NCBI GenBank assembly: GCA_030587605.1 | Contig: JAUQYT010000141.1 | Span: 1 to 11,825 of the forward strand | DNA: 11,825 nucleotides | Direction: 5' to 3' | Source of the DNA: Candidatus Njordarchaeum guaymasense | Lineage (GTDB): Archaea > Asgardarchaeota > Njordarchaeia > Njordarchaeales > Njordarchaeaceae | In this document: positions 1 to 6,343 of the stretch, piece by piece | Layout: each line of letters starts with the position of its first letter | Position numbering within the stretch: position 1 is the stretch's first letter | Made by a program: the position numbers and the translations under genes | Notes under the pieces: model-generated | What the model was told of the DNA's origin: nothing | The model's input: only the letters and a program-made list of their open reading frames with translations | Database searches by the model: none

Positions 1-4
1 CAAG

Positions 5-205
5 TTGAAAACGAAGGATTTGATAATACTTGCTCTATATGCAGCGGGTCTCGGACTCTCGGCTGTCGTTTTTGCACTGAACATAGTTAATTCATTGCCT
101 CCGACTGCAGGTACTGTGTCGATCAACACCTTAGTTATACTACTTGGGGTTGCCGTGTTTTCGTTGGATGTCGCGGGAATCAGCTCTGCTACAAGAAGCA
201 AGTAA
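5..205 (+). CDS. small two-helix membrane protein, possibly 5'-truncated
   Basis: I do not recognise this protein. It is 66 aa from a TTG codon at base 5, but the frame is open to the window edge, so the true start may lie outside. Two hydrophobic stretches are visible, residues 6-28 and about 41-60, separated by a short loop with a double proline (SLPPTAG), and the protein ends in a basic tail (SATRSK). This is the pattern of a small integral membrane protein with two helices, and many archaea carry such uncharacterised proteins. Clean hydrophobic periodicity and a defined stop (TAA, 203-205) support a real gene; the short length and missing upstream context keep confidence moderate. No function can be assigned. 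Confidence 0.5.
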   Translation: MKTKDLIILALYAAGLGLSAVVFALNIVNSLPPTAGTVSINTLVILLGVAVFSLDVAGISSATRSK

Positions 206-411
206 GCATCAATAAAGGTTCTTGTAGAACGTGGCTGCAGGACCAACTCGGAACGAAGTGTTAGTCCTCCAGTCATTCTTTCTTGTTTTTTCGGAAGTTC
301 AGTATGATTGTCCCGATCTTCCAGAAGTTGACTTGTTGACTCTATAGAACATTGTGGGTGATCTCACACCGAAGGCTATCCTAGGTTAACGCAAGCACCA
401 GAAAAACTGCG

Positions 412-420
412 GCATATAAA
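412..420 (+). promoter_or_regulatory. TATA-like box in the leader of the MFS gene
   Basis: GCATATAAA is a good match to an archaeal TATA box. Transcription would start near 440-446. No long ORF begins there, so the product would be either a roughly 180-nt leader running into the transporter gene at 626 or a separate small RNA. The match alone is modest evidence. Confidence 0.35.
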
Positions 421-613
421 GATGGATAGAACAGTAGTCTGTCGTGCCATGTCAAGTTACTGCTTGATAGACAGACACTATTTGGACTCATGGAAGCGAT
501 TAAAATGACAGTGCTTAAATTGTTCATGATGCTATCATATAGAGTCAAATTTGTTGGTGAGAGACTTGTTGTCAACGCTCATTGAGAGAGCATTTGGACA
601 ATGAGTATCTGAT

Positions 614-618
614 GGAGG
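614..618 (+). promoter_or_regulatory. Shine-Dalgarno site deciding the GTG start of the MFS gene
   Basis: GGAGG lies 7 nt before the GTG at 626 and sets that codon as the start, in preference to downstream in-frame GTG or ATG codons. Confidence 0.7.
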
Positions 619-625
619 CCCAATT

Positions 626-1831
626 GTGAAGCACAATCCCATCGACAAGAGAAGCGTCTATGCAGCGATAGTTCTTCTTGGCGTTTTAAGTTTATTCGGA
701 GACGTCATCTATGAAGGCGCCCGCGGGCTGGTTCCCGACTATCTCAACTTCCTAGGTGTTTCTGCTCTCATTGTGGGGATCGTTGGCGGACTAGGGGAAT
801 TTTTAGGTTATGCTCTAAGACTGTTTACTGGCACTGCAGCCGATGCTACGCGCGCCTATTGGCTCTTCATATTTGTGGGTTACGGGCTAATTGTCTCCAT
901 CCCGCTTCTGGGAGTGATAGCCACCTGGGAGATTGCGGTAATTCTGGTTTTGATTGAGAGAATTGGAAAAGCCTTCAGGGCGCCTTCAAGAGACACGGTC
1001 TTATCCATTGTAAGCAAAGATATTGGGGCAGGCAAAGCGTTTGGGATCCACGAGTTTTTGGATCAAATTGGGGCACTTCTTGGACCGCTTCTTGTTGCCC
1101 TCATAATGCTCTACACCTTCAACAATTATCAGCTGACTTTCACTTTACTCGCCTTGCCATTCTTGATGCTTCTAGTAGCCTTAGTCTACACGTACAGGAA
1201 AATAGGTTCAAGAACTATTGTCAAACCGAAAACAACAGGAGAGAAAGGTAAGGGCCTCGGAAAGCCCTTCTACGTTTACACCTTCGCTGTTCTGCTAAAC
1301 ACAGTTGGGCTGATTCCGGTTGCGCTTATACTGTTCAAAGCCTCAGCTATTCTTCAACCGGAACATCAGGGCTGGATGGTTCCATTGATCTACTTGCTTG
1401 TGCAGGGAGTGGATGCGGCGATCGCACTAGCCGCGGGGATTGCATACGACAAATTTGGAATTAGGGTTTTGGCGTTGGCCTTTACTCTGTCACTGTTTCC
1501 GCCCCTGTTCGCAATGTTTGGAACTGGATTACTGACTCTGGTGGTTGCCTCGATATTCTTTGGAGTCGTACTTGGAATGCAGGAGTCAATTTACCGCGCG
1601 GCAGTTTCAAAGTTGTCTCCGATTTATTCGAGAGGCACTGCATATGGGATCTTCAACACAGCTTACGGTGTCGGTTTCCTGATCAGCGGTGGAATCTATG
1701 GCTATTTCATGGACTTTGGCGTTCCATTCTGCTTGACACTGCTATTTGTAGTGTCAACGCAAGGAGCAGCTATAGTAGCCCTATTGGGAGCTCACCGCGC
1801 ATCGAAAACCAAGATTAAGCGGACGTCATAG
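626..1831 (+). CDS. MFS transporter, 12 transmembrane helices
   Basis: A 401-aa major facilitator superfamily protein that moves a small solute across the cytoplasmic membrane by proton- or solute-coupled exchange; the substrate cannot be read from sequence. The two-fold repeat of the fold is visible: residues 111-156 (ERIGKAFRAPSRD, then a SKDIGAGKAFGI segment and a glycine-rich helix) match residues 319-361 (MQESIYRAAVSKL, SPIYSRGTAYGIF, glycine-rich helix). A charged loop with DKFG at 275-278 corresponds to the conserved loop between two C-half helices, and residues about 192-212 form the long basic central loop. This subtype, with the R-P-RD loop after helix 4, is common in bacteria and archaea and is usually annotated only as MFS. 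The GTG start is supported by a GGAGG site. The gene stands alone; both neighbours are separated by more than 100 nt. Confidence 0.9.
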   Translation: MKHNPIDKRSVYAAIVLLGVLSLFGDVIYEGARGLVPDYLNFLGVSALIVGIVGGLGEFLGYALRLFTGTAADATRAYWLFIFVGYGLIVSIPLLGVIATWEIAVILVLIERIGKAFRAPSRDTVLSIVSKDIGAGKAFGIHEFLDQIGALLGPLLVALIMLYTFNNYQLTFTLLALPFLMLLVALVYTYRKIGSRTIVKPKTTGEKGKGLGKPFYVYTFAVLLNTVGLIPVALILFKASAILQPEHQGWMVPLIYLLVQGVDAAIALAAGIAYDKFGIRVLALAFTLSLFPPLFAMFGTGLLTLVVASIFFGVVLGMQESIYRAAVSKLSPIYSRGTAYGIFNTAYGVGFLISGGIYGYFMDFGVPFCLTLLFVVSTQGAAIVALLGAHRASKTKIKRTS

Positions 1832-1931
1832 GAGCACATCTCCCATCGAGTAGTAGCAACACTTGAGTTCATACAGTCACTGCCCTAGAAAGAGATAAGG
1901 TTGGGCGAATGAGTACCTCCTTCACATACAG

Positions 1932-1940
1932 TTAATATAT
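1932..1940 (+). promoter_or_regulatory. TATA box of the tRNA-binding protein gene
   Basis: TTAATATAT is centred about 27 nt before the GTG at 1963, the spacing expected when transcription starts at or just before the start codon. A second AT-rich run (ATAAAATA, 1943-1950) lies too close to serve a start at 1963. The transcript would be leaderless or nearly so and would also cover the GNAT gene. Confidence 0.5.
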
Positions 1941-1962
1941 TCATAAAATAGCTGGTGATGCC

Positions 1963-2346
1963 GTGTCATTCTCTGAAGAGCCTAATGGGCAAAGTCGAAA
2001 GAGTACTAAGGCTGGACAGATCTCGTTGGATGATTTCGAGAAGCTCGATCTGAGGATTGGGGAAGTCGTCTCGGCGAGCGCTGTTCCAGGCTCAGAGAAA
2101 TTGATGAAACTCGAAATTGATCTGGGCACTCACCACAGAGTGGTTTTGAGTGGAATGCGTCCAGACTACTCTCCTGGAGAGGTGGTCGGGAAGCAGGTGG
2201 TTGTCTTATGCAACTTGGAACCGCGCAAAATTATGGGCATTGTCTCTCAAGGAATGATTCTTGACGCGGGATACAGAGATGGCATTAGACCACCCGCATT
2301 GCTTACAGTAAGCCATAGGGTTCCCAACGGCGTACGAATAGCATAA
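1963..2346 (+). CDS. tRNA-binding domain protein, MetRS beta subunit/CsaA-like
   Basis: A 127-aa protein that is essentially one OB-fold tRNA-binding domain of the type found at the C-terminus of methionyl-tRNA synthetase, in Arc1p/EMAPII and in CsaA. In archaea the domain often exists as a free protein that dimerises and helps MetRS capture tRNA. Signature segments are DFEKLDLRIGEV (24-35), GSEKLMKLEIDLG (43-55), the VLSGM segment (61-65) and NLEPRKIMGIVSQGMIL (84-100), the last being the most diagnostic part of the family. Residues 1-20 are a polar, probably disordered lead. The GTG at 1963 is chosen because GGTGATG lies just before it and the TATA box is 27 nt upstream. The GNAT gene follows after 14 nt, so the two are probably co-transcribed. 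It could instead be a CsaA-like chaperone, but the domain assignment is firm. Confidence 0.88.
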   Translation: MSFSEEPNGQSRKSTKAGQISLDDFEKLDLRIGEVVSASAVPGSEKLMKLEIDLGTHHRVVLSGMRPDYSPGEVVGKQVVVLCNLEPRKIMGIVSQGMILDAGYRDGIRPPALLTVSHRVPNGVRIA

Positions 2347-2360
2347 GAACGGCGAATTCC

Positions 2361-3224
2361 ATGCAAGACGCTAAGATCCATCCACTTCGAAAGAAGGACA
2401 TCTCGTTTGCCTATAAGATGAACAAGACAGAGCAGTGGAACGACAGAGAAGAAGACCTAAGACGGATGCTAGACTACGAACCGAAAGGTTGTTTCCTCGC
2501 TGTGGTTGAAGGAAAACCTGCGGGTCACGTCTTCACAGTCAACTATGGAAGACTCGGATGGATTGGACTCCTTATTGTCAAGGCGGAATACAGAAGGATT
2601 GGGATTGGTAGACTCTTGATGGAAAAAGCGAAACAATACCTTCTTGACCTTGGGGTAAGAACCATAAAACTCGAGGCCGTTCCCGAATTCTCTGACTTGT
2701 ACCGAGCCCTCGGATTTGTAGATGAGTACCACTCACTGAGATTCAAAGGGGTCTACAATAAGAAACTCACAGGAAGTAGCACACTCATTGTGAATATGAA
2801 AGAAGACATGATCTATGACATTGCAGAATTCGATACACAATACTTTGGAGCAGACAGAGCAAAAGTCCTAAGCAAGCTATACCAAGCGTATCCAGAGCTA
2901 TGTCTAGTTTCGTGTTCAAAACAGGAAATACTTGGGTACGTAATGTGCCGAAAAGCTGAGACTGGGTACAAGCTCGGCCCGTGGATCTGCAATCCTGAAA
3001 ATCTTCAGATCGCAACTGATTTGTTGATAGCTTGCATGAAGAGGATCGGCGACGAAACGTCAGTTTTTGTCGGGGTTCCTGCGACGAATGAATCAGCTAT
3101 CGAAATTCTGAGTCATCTAGGTTTCACGCAGTATTCGAAATCTATACGAATGCGATTTGGAGAAGAACTCAAAGATGATTGCATAAAAGGAGTCTTCGCG
3201 ATAGGAGGACCCATGAAAGGCTAG
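2361..3224 (+). CDS. two-domain GNAT family N-acetyltransferase
   Basis: A 287-aa acetyltransferase that would transfer the acetyl group of acetyl-CoA to an amine; the acceptor is unknown. The N-terminal GNAT domain spans about residues 5-130: the beta4 strand and pyrophosphate-binding loop read LLIVKAEYRRIGIGRLL (70-86), a clear R-x-x-G-x-G motif at 78-83, and the domain closes with LYRALGF (113-119). Residues about 140-287 form a second, degenerate GNAT-like domain (NESAIEILSHLGF at 243-255) ending in FAIGGPMKG, the typical end of the second domain in archaeal and bacterial two-domain GNATs (the Acetyltransf_18 type). The intact acetyl-CoA loop is only in the first domain, so the second probably shapes the acceptor site. 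The ATG at 2361 has no clear SD and may be translated by coupling to the gene 14 nt upstream. An association with translation is suggested only by that neighbour. Confidence 0.9.
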   Translation: MQDAKIHPLRKKDISFAYKMNKTEQWNDREEDLRRMLDYEPKGCFLAVVEGKPAGHVFTVNYGRLGWIGLLIVKAEYRRIGIGRLLMEKAKQYLLDLGVRTIKLEAVPEFSDLYRALGFVDEYHSLRFKGVYNKKLTGSSTLIVNMKEDMIYDIAEFDTQYFGADRAKVLSKLYQAYPELCLVSCSKQEILGYVMCRKAETGYKLGPWICNPENLQIATDLLIACMKRIGDETSVFVGVPATNESAIEILSHLGFTQYSKSIRMRFGEELKDDCIKGVFAIGGPMKG

Positions 3225-3258
3225 ACCGGGCAAGTCGGATTCAAACTCTCAGACAATG

Positions 3259-4410
3259 TCAAGGCACGTTTTGCCTGCCTTCCTGAATGATCATTCCCCG
3301 TTTCCTCATCGCGTTGTCGTACTTCTGGTAGAGCTCTTCACTCATTCCAATCTTTTCTGGGGGAAATATGCCTTTTTCCTGTATGGTTCCGTCGGCTACG
3401 AATTGAGCCACAATTGAAGTTGTGTATCCTGTTGTTCTCCCCATCGCAGTAACCTTTTTTTGTTTGTCGTACCGGTCCAGCATCTGATATGTATACATGA
3501 CCTTTCTTCCATTTTCCATTCCTGTAACCTTGACTAGCATAACAACAATGTCTGGAACTTCAGGTCTCTTCAATTCCTTCTCAAGCAACCTGGCAGTTAA
3601 TTCTCTGGGGACAACATTGTATTCTCGGATTTTCACTGGTTCTTCTTTGAAGAAACCAAGAGCTTTTAGCAATTCTATTTTTTGGGTGTGTCCTGGGTAC
3701 CGGAGTGATTTCTCCCACATTTCTTTTGGACGTTTCAATGTGTAGAGTAGCGTTCTCAGCCCGTCTGTGTAGAAACCCTCGAGTTTGCCTACCCCGGGAA
3801 ACGTTATCTCTTCAAGTCCACTCATTGCATCGACTTTTGAGATTTTCCCTCCTTTTACTACTGTAACCTCCCGAGAGTACATGTCTAAGAGATCTTCCAC
3901 ACTCCACGTTATGATGTAACTTAGCGGTGGCACCTGTTTTTCTGGTAGACCCCCGTTCAAGATATGAACGGTCTCGGCGCTGTCTAGTTTGCTGACTCCG
4001 CGACCCACAAGTATATTGCTTAGTCCAGGGGCCATTCCGGTGTCTGGAACAATACGTAGGCCTGCTTTCAAAGCATCTTTTTGAAGTACCATGACGTCCT
4101 CGGGCATGTAGGAAACATCTACGATATCCACTTCGGAGTCAATAGCAGCCTTGCACGCTTTGAAACCCAAGGAACCTGGTAGTGTGCTAACGGTCAGATC
4201 GAACTTCCTCAGAGTACCTACGAGTCCACTATGATTTGTCACATCCACTTGAGTCCAAGAAACATTGCCTCGATTAATCCTCGAAACAACTTCTTCGGCG
4301 CGAGTCTTGTTCTTATCGGCAACAACAATTTCTGACGATGGTAGGCTTTCAGCAAGATCCATAGCTGTTGCGGAACCTATATTGCCACAACCTAACACAA
4401 TAGTTTTCAT
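3259..4410 (-). CDS. saccharopine dehydrogenase-like NAD(P)-dependent oxidoreductase
   Basis: A 383-aa soluble enzyme of the saccharopine dehydrogenase/carboxynorspermidine synthase superfamily, which reduces or oxidises secondary amines formed from amino acids and keto acids or aldehydes. The Rossmann motif GCGNIG is at residues 7-12, an acidic residue (D32) ends the second strand where the cofactor ribose binds, and DTGMAPGLSN (123-132) is the hallmark segment between the cofactor and substrate domains. The remainder matches the family's C-terminal catalytic domain, including the late GRTTGYT segment. The ATG at 4410 is preferred over an in-frame TTG at 4422 (387 aa): it puts the Rossmann strand at the very N-terminus, and a TATA-like box at 4445-4452 would give a leader of about 12 nt containing GGGAT. 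No lysine or polyamine genes are adjacent, so the substrate is unknown (saccharopine, carboxynorspermidine or a lysine-6-dehydrogenase-like reaction). It converges with the GNAT gene, 34 nt apart. Confidence 0.85.
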   Translation of the reverse strand: MKTIVLGCGNIGSATAMDLAESLPSSEIVVADKNKTRAEEVVSRINRGNVSWTQVDVTNHSGLVGTLRKFDLTVSTLPGSLGFKACKAAIDSEVDIVDVSYMPEDVMVLQKDALKAGLRIVPDTGMAPGLSNILVGRGVSKLDSAETVHILNGGLPEKQVPPLSYIITWSVEDLLDMYSREVTVVKGGKISKVDAMSGLEEITFPGVGKLEGFYTDGLRTLLYTLKRPKEMWEKSLRYPGHTQKIELLKALGFFKEEPVKIREYNVVPRELTARLLEKELKRPEVPDIVVMLVKVTGMENGRKVMYTYQMLDRYDKQKKVTAMGRTTGYTTSIVAQFVADGTIQEKGIFPPEKIGMSEELYQKYDNAMRKRGMIIQEGRQNVP

Positions 4411-4444
4411 TCTAGATCCCAAAATCCCTCTTTGAGTATGCTAC

Positions 4445-4452
4445 ACTTAAAA
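4445..4452 (-). promoter_or_regulatory. TATA-like box of the saccharopine dehydrogenase-like gene
   Basis: Read on the minus strand this is TTTTAAGT, inside GGTTTTAAGT. Its centre is about 26 nt from the TTG at 4422 and 38 nt from the ATG at 4410, which fits transcription starting near 4422 with a short leader before the ATG. Confidence 0.4.
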
Positions 4453-4502
4453 CCTACGCTCCTTATCTAGTAGCACCAAAGTAAGGAAAGGACTGACTGG
4501 AA

Positions 4503-4591
4503 ATGGAACAGGTGGAGACTGTCATCCAGCCAATTCGTCCATTCAACTTTGATGGCACAGTGTACGTCGTCGCGTACTCTTCTAGGCGCCC
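4503..4591 (+). pseudogene. possible N-terminal remnant of an AlkA/OGG-type DNA glycosylase
   Basis: An ATG at 4503, preceded by GGAAAGGA and TGGAA, opens a frame whose first 22 residues contain VIQPIRPFNFDGTVY (7-21). The phrase PxxPFxFDxTV is what I associate with the start of the N-terminal domain of AlkA-like 3-methyladenine and 8-oxoguanine glycosylases. No helix-hairpin-helix or catalytic Asp region follows: the frame runs on into the antisense strand of the intact NIPA-like gene (4592 onward) and stops at 4688. What remains is therefore about 30 codons, read here as a truncated relic. It could instead be a small gene of 61 aa overlapping its neighbour antisense, or chance. The similarity is from memory of the motif, so confidence is low. 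Confidence 0.3.
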
Positions 4592-5485
4592 TTACTTTAT
4601 GTCTCTTAGGCTAGCTTGTCTTTTCGACAGCAAGAACATGCTCACAATAACCAATGAAATGCCGGTGAGAGCCAATGGCAATGAGTAGGCCTCCACAGGT
4701 GCCAGCATGTAGACCGAGAAGAAGTAGAAGATAGGTGCTATCTGGGTGGGAGCCTGTTCAATGGGTCTCATGATGCTTGCTGGTCCAAATTCGAATGACT
4801 TTTGCAGCCAATATATGCCGATGAAGTTAGTTGATATCAAGAGCGGTATTGAGCCGGCAAGTACGTATAGTTCGCCAAATGGGACGGTTCCAGACATGAT
4901 GTGTGCTACGATTGCCAAAAGTACTGCGAACCAGAAACTGTTTATCACTGACATGAAACCTGAATCGAGTGCATACAAAATAGCCTTTTTGCCCTTACTA
5001 GTTCTTCTCCGCGAAAGAAAGAAGCAAAGCGAACCAAGGGCAACTATCACTGTGAAGAGTATTACTCTATTAACAAGATCTGATCCAAATGCATACTCAT
5101 AGCTTTCTATACTGATTGACAAGCCGCTGTATATGAGTAAGAGTATTGCCCCGACCATCATGATTATTCCAATCATTTCTGATGCCTTGAGACTTTCCTT
5201 TAATATCTTCAACGATCCAATAGCCAAGAAAATCAGTCCAAATGCGTCAAGCCCGGGAAGCAACGCTGGACCGATTAGGGCCAATGCTAGAATCGCGAAA
5301 GGCATTGACAAGTAACCATTCATTATAAACCCGAAGAGCCACATCTTGTTTTTCAGTAGACCTCTTGTTACTTTTTTCCCTTCAGGTAGCCTATTGATTG
5401 CTAGCTTTTGGAAAACCAGTCCCATATTGTTAACGATTCCTTCTGAAAGTCCGAGCACCACTCCAAGAAAGAAAACCAAATCCAT
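4592..5485 (-). CDS. NIPA/EamA-like multi-pass membrane transporter
   Basis: A 297-aa integral membrane protein of the drug/metabolite transporter superfamily, closest in feel to the NIPA (magnesium transporter-like) branch. About nine hydrophobic helices can be drawn, near residues 2-24, 48-72, 79-96, 103-122, 139-157, 173-196, 206-226, 247-262 and 268-286. The LxxGPASIMRPIEQAPTQ-like segment (232-248) corresponds to the family's conserved GPAS/P-I-x-x-A-P stretch before a late helix, and EMIGIIMMVGAILLL (103-117) resembles the end of the first repeat, where a basic or acidic residue precedes a glycine-rich helix. Substrate could be Mg2+ or a small metabolite; sequence does not decide. The ATG at 5485 has no SD. 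Instead a strong TATA box sits about 30 nt upstream, so the mRNA is probably leaderless or nearly so. The stop lies about 90 nt from the start of the plus-strand glycosylase relic. Confidence 0.82.
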   Translation of the reverse strand: MDLVFFLGVVLGLSEGIVNNMGLVFQKLAINRLPEGKKVTRGLLKNKMWLFGFIMNGYLSMPFAILALALIGPALLPGLDAFGLIFLAIGSLKILKESLKASEMIGIIMMVGAILLLIYSGLSISIESYEYAFGSDLVNRVILFTVIVALGSLCFFLSRRRTSKGKKAILYALDSGFMSVINSFWFAVLLAIVAHIMSGTVPFGELYVLAGSIPLLISTNFIGIYWLQKSFEFGPASIMRPIEQAPTQIAPIFYFFSVYMLAPVEAYSLPLALTGISLVIVSMFLLSKRQASLRDIK

Positions 5486-5509
5486 GTGAGGTTATTTCTG
5501 GTTGCCTTG

Positions 5510-5521
5510 TATTTATATTTT
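5510..5521 (-). promoter_or_regulatory. TATA box, near-leaderless promoter of the NIPA-like gene
   Basis: On the minus strand this reads AAAATATAAATA, the best TATA box match in the window. Its centre is about 30 nt from the ATG at 5485, leaving at most a few nucleotides of leader, in line with the absence of an SD. Confidence 0.65.
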
Positions 5522-5585
5522 CTCGAATGGAATTCCTGCATCAATCATAGTGTCTCATGGCGTCTCCTAACTGCACGGTATTGCT

Positions 5586-6050
5586 CTATATCCATTTTCG
5601 AACTTTCTTCTTATACTCAACGTACTTCTTGCCGAATTCCACTATGAGTACTTGCTCTTCGTAGTTGGCCATTTTATTGTAGGCAATTACCGCGATTAGC
5701 CATGGCACAAGACTAAACAGTGAAAAGGTCCAGAAGGTGAACGGAAGATAAAGCAACAGCGTTCCCAAATAGAGCGGATGCCTGACATGCGCATATATCC
5801 CCGTGGTCATCAGTTTACCCGACTTCATACTGTGCAAGTGACCATGAGCCAGTTCGATTATGGCAAGCGCAATGACAAAAGCACAAATGGCAAGCGCCAA
5901 CCGTACCACGTAGGGGACGTACCCAGCCAAGAACGCCGAGTAGCCAAAGATGAATGAATCTAAAAACCAAACAGCCAAGAACAAAACAAAACACGAGATT
6001 TGCAGCAAATGCCCATGGGGAAGCTCAGGTTCCTCATCACGTCTACTCAA
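5586..6050 (-). CDS. isoprenylcysteine carboxyl methyltransferase-type (ICMT/PEMT) membrane methyltransferase
   Basis: A 154-aa integral membrane S-adenosylmethionine-dependent methyltransferase of the ICMT/PEMT fold. Four hydrophobic segments are visible (about 14-34, 42-68, 93-108 and 110-124). The cofactor site is seen as TTGIYAHVRHPLYLG (82-96, with the invariant RHP at 90-92) and the terminal EEQVLIVEFGKKYVEY (131-146), the EE-x(n)-FG-x-x-Y pattern of the family. Archaea lack a known prenylated-CaaX pathway, so the substrate is probably a lipid, quinone-like compound or other amphiphile; this is inference. The start chosen is the TTG at 6050, because GAGGTGA (6056-6062) lies 5 nt before it. 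A TTG at 6071 and a GTG at 6059 are in frame but overlap or precede that SD. The gene follows the tRNA-Gln directly and has its own TATA-like box next to the tRNA 3' end. Confidence 0.87.
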   Translation of the reverse strand: MSRRDEEPELPHGHLLQISCFVLFLAVWFLDSFIFGYSAFLAGYVPYVVRLALAICAFVIALAIIELAHGHLHSMKSGKLMTTGIYAHVRHPLYLGTLLLYLPFTFWTFSLFSLVPWLIAVIAYNKMANYEEQVLIVEFGKKYVEYKKKVRKWI

Positions 6051-6055
6051 TGATC

Positions 6056-6062
6056 TCACCTC
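6056..6062 (-). promoter_or_regulatory. strong SD that selects the TTG start of the ICMT-like gene
   Basis: GAGGTGA on the minus strand, 5 nt before the TTG at 6050. It overlaps in-frame codons 3-6 of the longer reading from 6071, which argues that the longer reading is not used. Confidence 0.6.
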
Positions 6063-6101
6063 ATAGATCAACTATAGGCGAAAAATCTTCCTCAAGATGA
6101 A

Positions 6102-6110
6102 GTTTTATGA
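6102..6110 (-). promoter_or_regulatory. TATA-like box of the ICMT-like gene, abutting the tRNA 3' end
   Basis: TCATAAAAC on the minus strand begins one base after the encoded CCA of the tRNA-Gln gene. Transcription would start near 6080 and give a leader of about 30 nt that contains the SD at 6056-6062. Confidence 0.4.
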
Positions 6111-6128
6111 ATGGTAGCCCCGGGGAGA

Positions 6129-6158
6129 ATCTCGCTTCCAGAGGATTTCCTTGGGAGA
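6129..6158 (-). other. tRNA-Gln intron 2, T-loop position 59/60, 30 nt
   Basis: The length is fixed at 30 nt by the T-stem and acceptor stem, but the ends are ambiguous over six bases because TCTCCC occurs at both borders (6153-6158 and 6123-6128). Folding resolves this. With cleavage after residue 59, exon TTCG (54-57) pairs with intron CGAG as a 4-bp central helix, the bulges are AA|T and AT|T, the outer helix is the T-stem itself, and the inner helix pairs CTCCC with GGAAG (one mismatch). This is a strict bulge-helix-bulge, and no other border I tried gives one. Confidence 0.82.
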
Positions 6159-6179
6159 TTCGAACTCCCGTCAACGGGT

Positions 6180-6223
6180 GTCTCTTGAGAGAAGATTCAC
6201 CATCGACGTTCGACCTCTCTCCA
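6180..6223 (-). other. tRNA-Gln intron 1, canonical 37/38 position, 44 nt
   Basis: The bulge-helix-bulge can be drawn directly. Outer helix: anticodon stem GCGGG with CCCGT. Central 4-bp helix: exon CTCT (residues 32-35) with intron AGAG. Bulges: GG|T on the 5' side and AC|A on the 3' side. The intron itself pairs GAGAGA with TCTCTC, after one G-A mismatch next to the 5' bulge, so the inner helix is slightly relaxed. Confidence 0.88.
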
Positions 6224-6286
6224 CCAGAGCCCGCCATCATTGGCCGCTAGACCACGGGGCTACAACATTTATGTCTCGTAACATTC

Positions 6287-6295
6287 ATACTTATG
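6287..6295 (-). promoter_or_regulatory. TATA-like box of the tRNA-Gln gene
   Basis: CATAAGTAT on the minus strand, centred about 30 nt before the first tRNA base, suits a start a few bases upstream of the mature 5' end. The alternative, read-through from the upstream operon that ends at 6344, cannot be excluded. Confidence 0.4.
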
Positions 6296-6343
6296 CTTTA
6301 CTGTGTGAGTTACCAGCTTCTTTGTGTGACCGACAAAAGACCA

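Larger units (their letters stand above)
206..625. other. intergenic stretch without a convincing gene
   Basis: There are 420 nt between the small membrane protein and the MFS gene. No tRNA, C/D-box guide, long repeat or credible ORF is visible; the one minus-strand ORF here (381-575) has no family signature and no SD. The only notable element is an AT-rich TATA-like box at 413-420, described separately. The stretch could be a long 5' leader of the transporter gene or could encode a small untranslated RNA, but nothing in the sequence proves either. Confidence 0.5.
6112..6261 (-). tRNA. tRNA-Gln(CTG) with two introns and encoded CCA
   Basis: Read on the minus strand the gene starts with the acceptor strand AGCCCCG (6261-6255) and ends with CGGGGCT (6122-6116), discriminator A (6115) and CCA (6114-6112). 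The D-arm has A14, G18 and G19. The anticodon stem GCGGG (6234-6230) pairs with CCCGT (6178-6174), and the seven-base loop C-T-CTG-G-A is completed only after removing a 44-nt intron. The T-stem GGGAG (6169-6165) pairs with CTCCC (6127-6123), and the T-loop TTCGAA|T is completed only after removing a 30-nt intron. A1-U72 is the first pair expected of archaeal tRNA-Gln, which is charged with Glu and then amidated by GatDE. The spliced molecule is fully canonical, so the gene looks functional. No other anticodon reading gives a paired stem. Confidence 0.95.

Noticed and set aside
381..575. A 64-codon minus-strand frame in the gap before the MFS gene
   Set aside because: Low-complexity Ser/Thr/Asn-rich translation, no SD, and no recognisable domain or membrane pattern.
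3225..3258. A terminator hairpin between the converging GNAT and saccharopine dehydrogenase-like genes
   Set aside because: The 34-nt gap shows no clear stem-loop and no T-run on either strand.
4746..5102. A 118-codon plus-strand frame
   Set aside because: It lies wholly antisense within the NIPA-like gene, whose membrane pattern is convincing in the opposite frame.
6112..6261. Reading the gene as a single-intron tRNA with an odd 3' end, or as a degraded tRNA
   Set aside because: Only removal of both the 44-nt and 30-nt pieces gives a full acceptor stem, T-loop and encoded CCA. Both pieces have bulge-helix-bulge borders, so a functional two-intron gene is the simpler reading.
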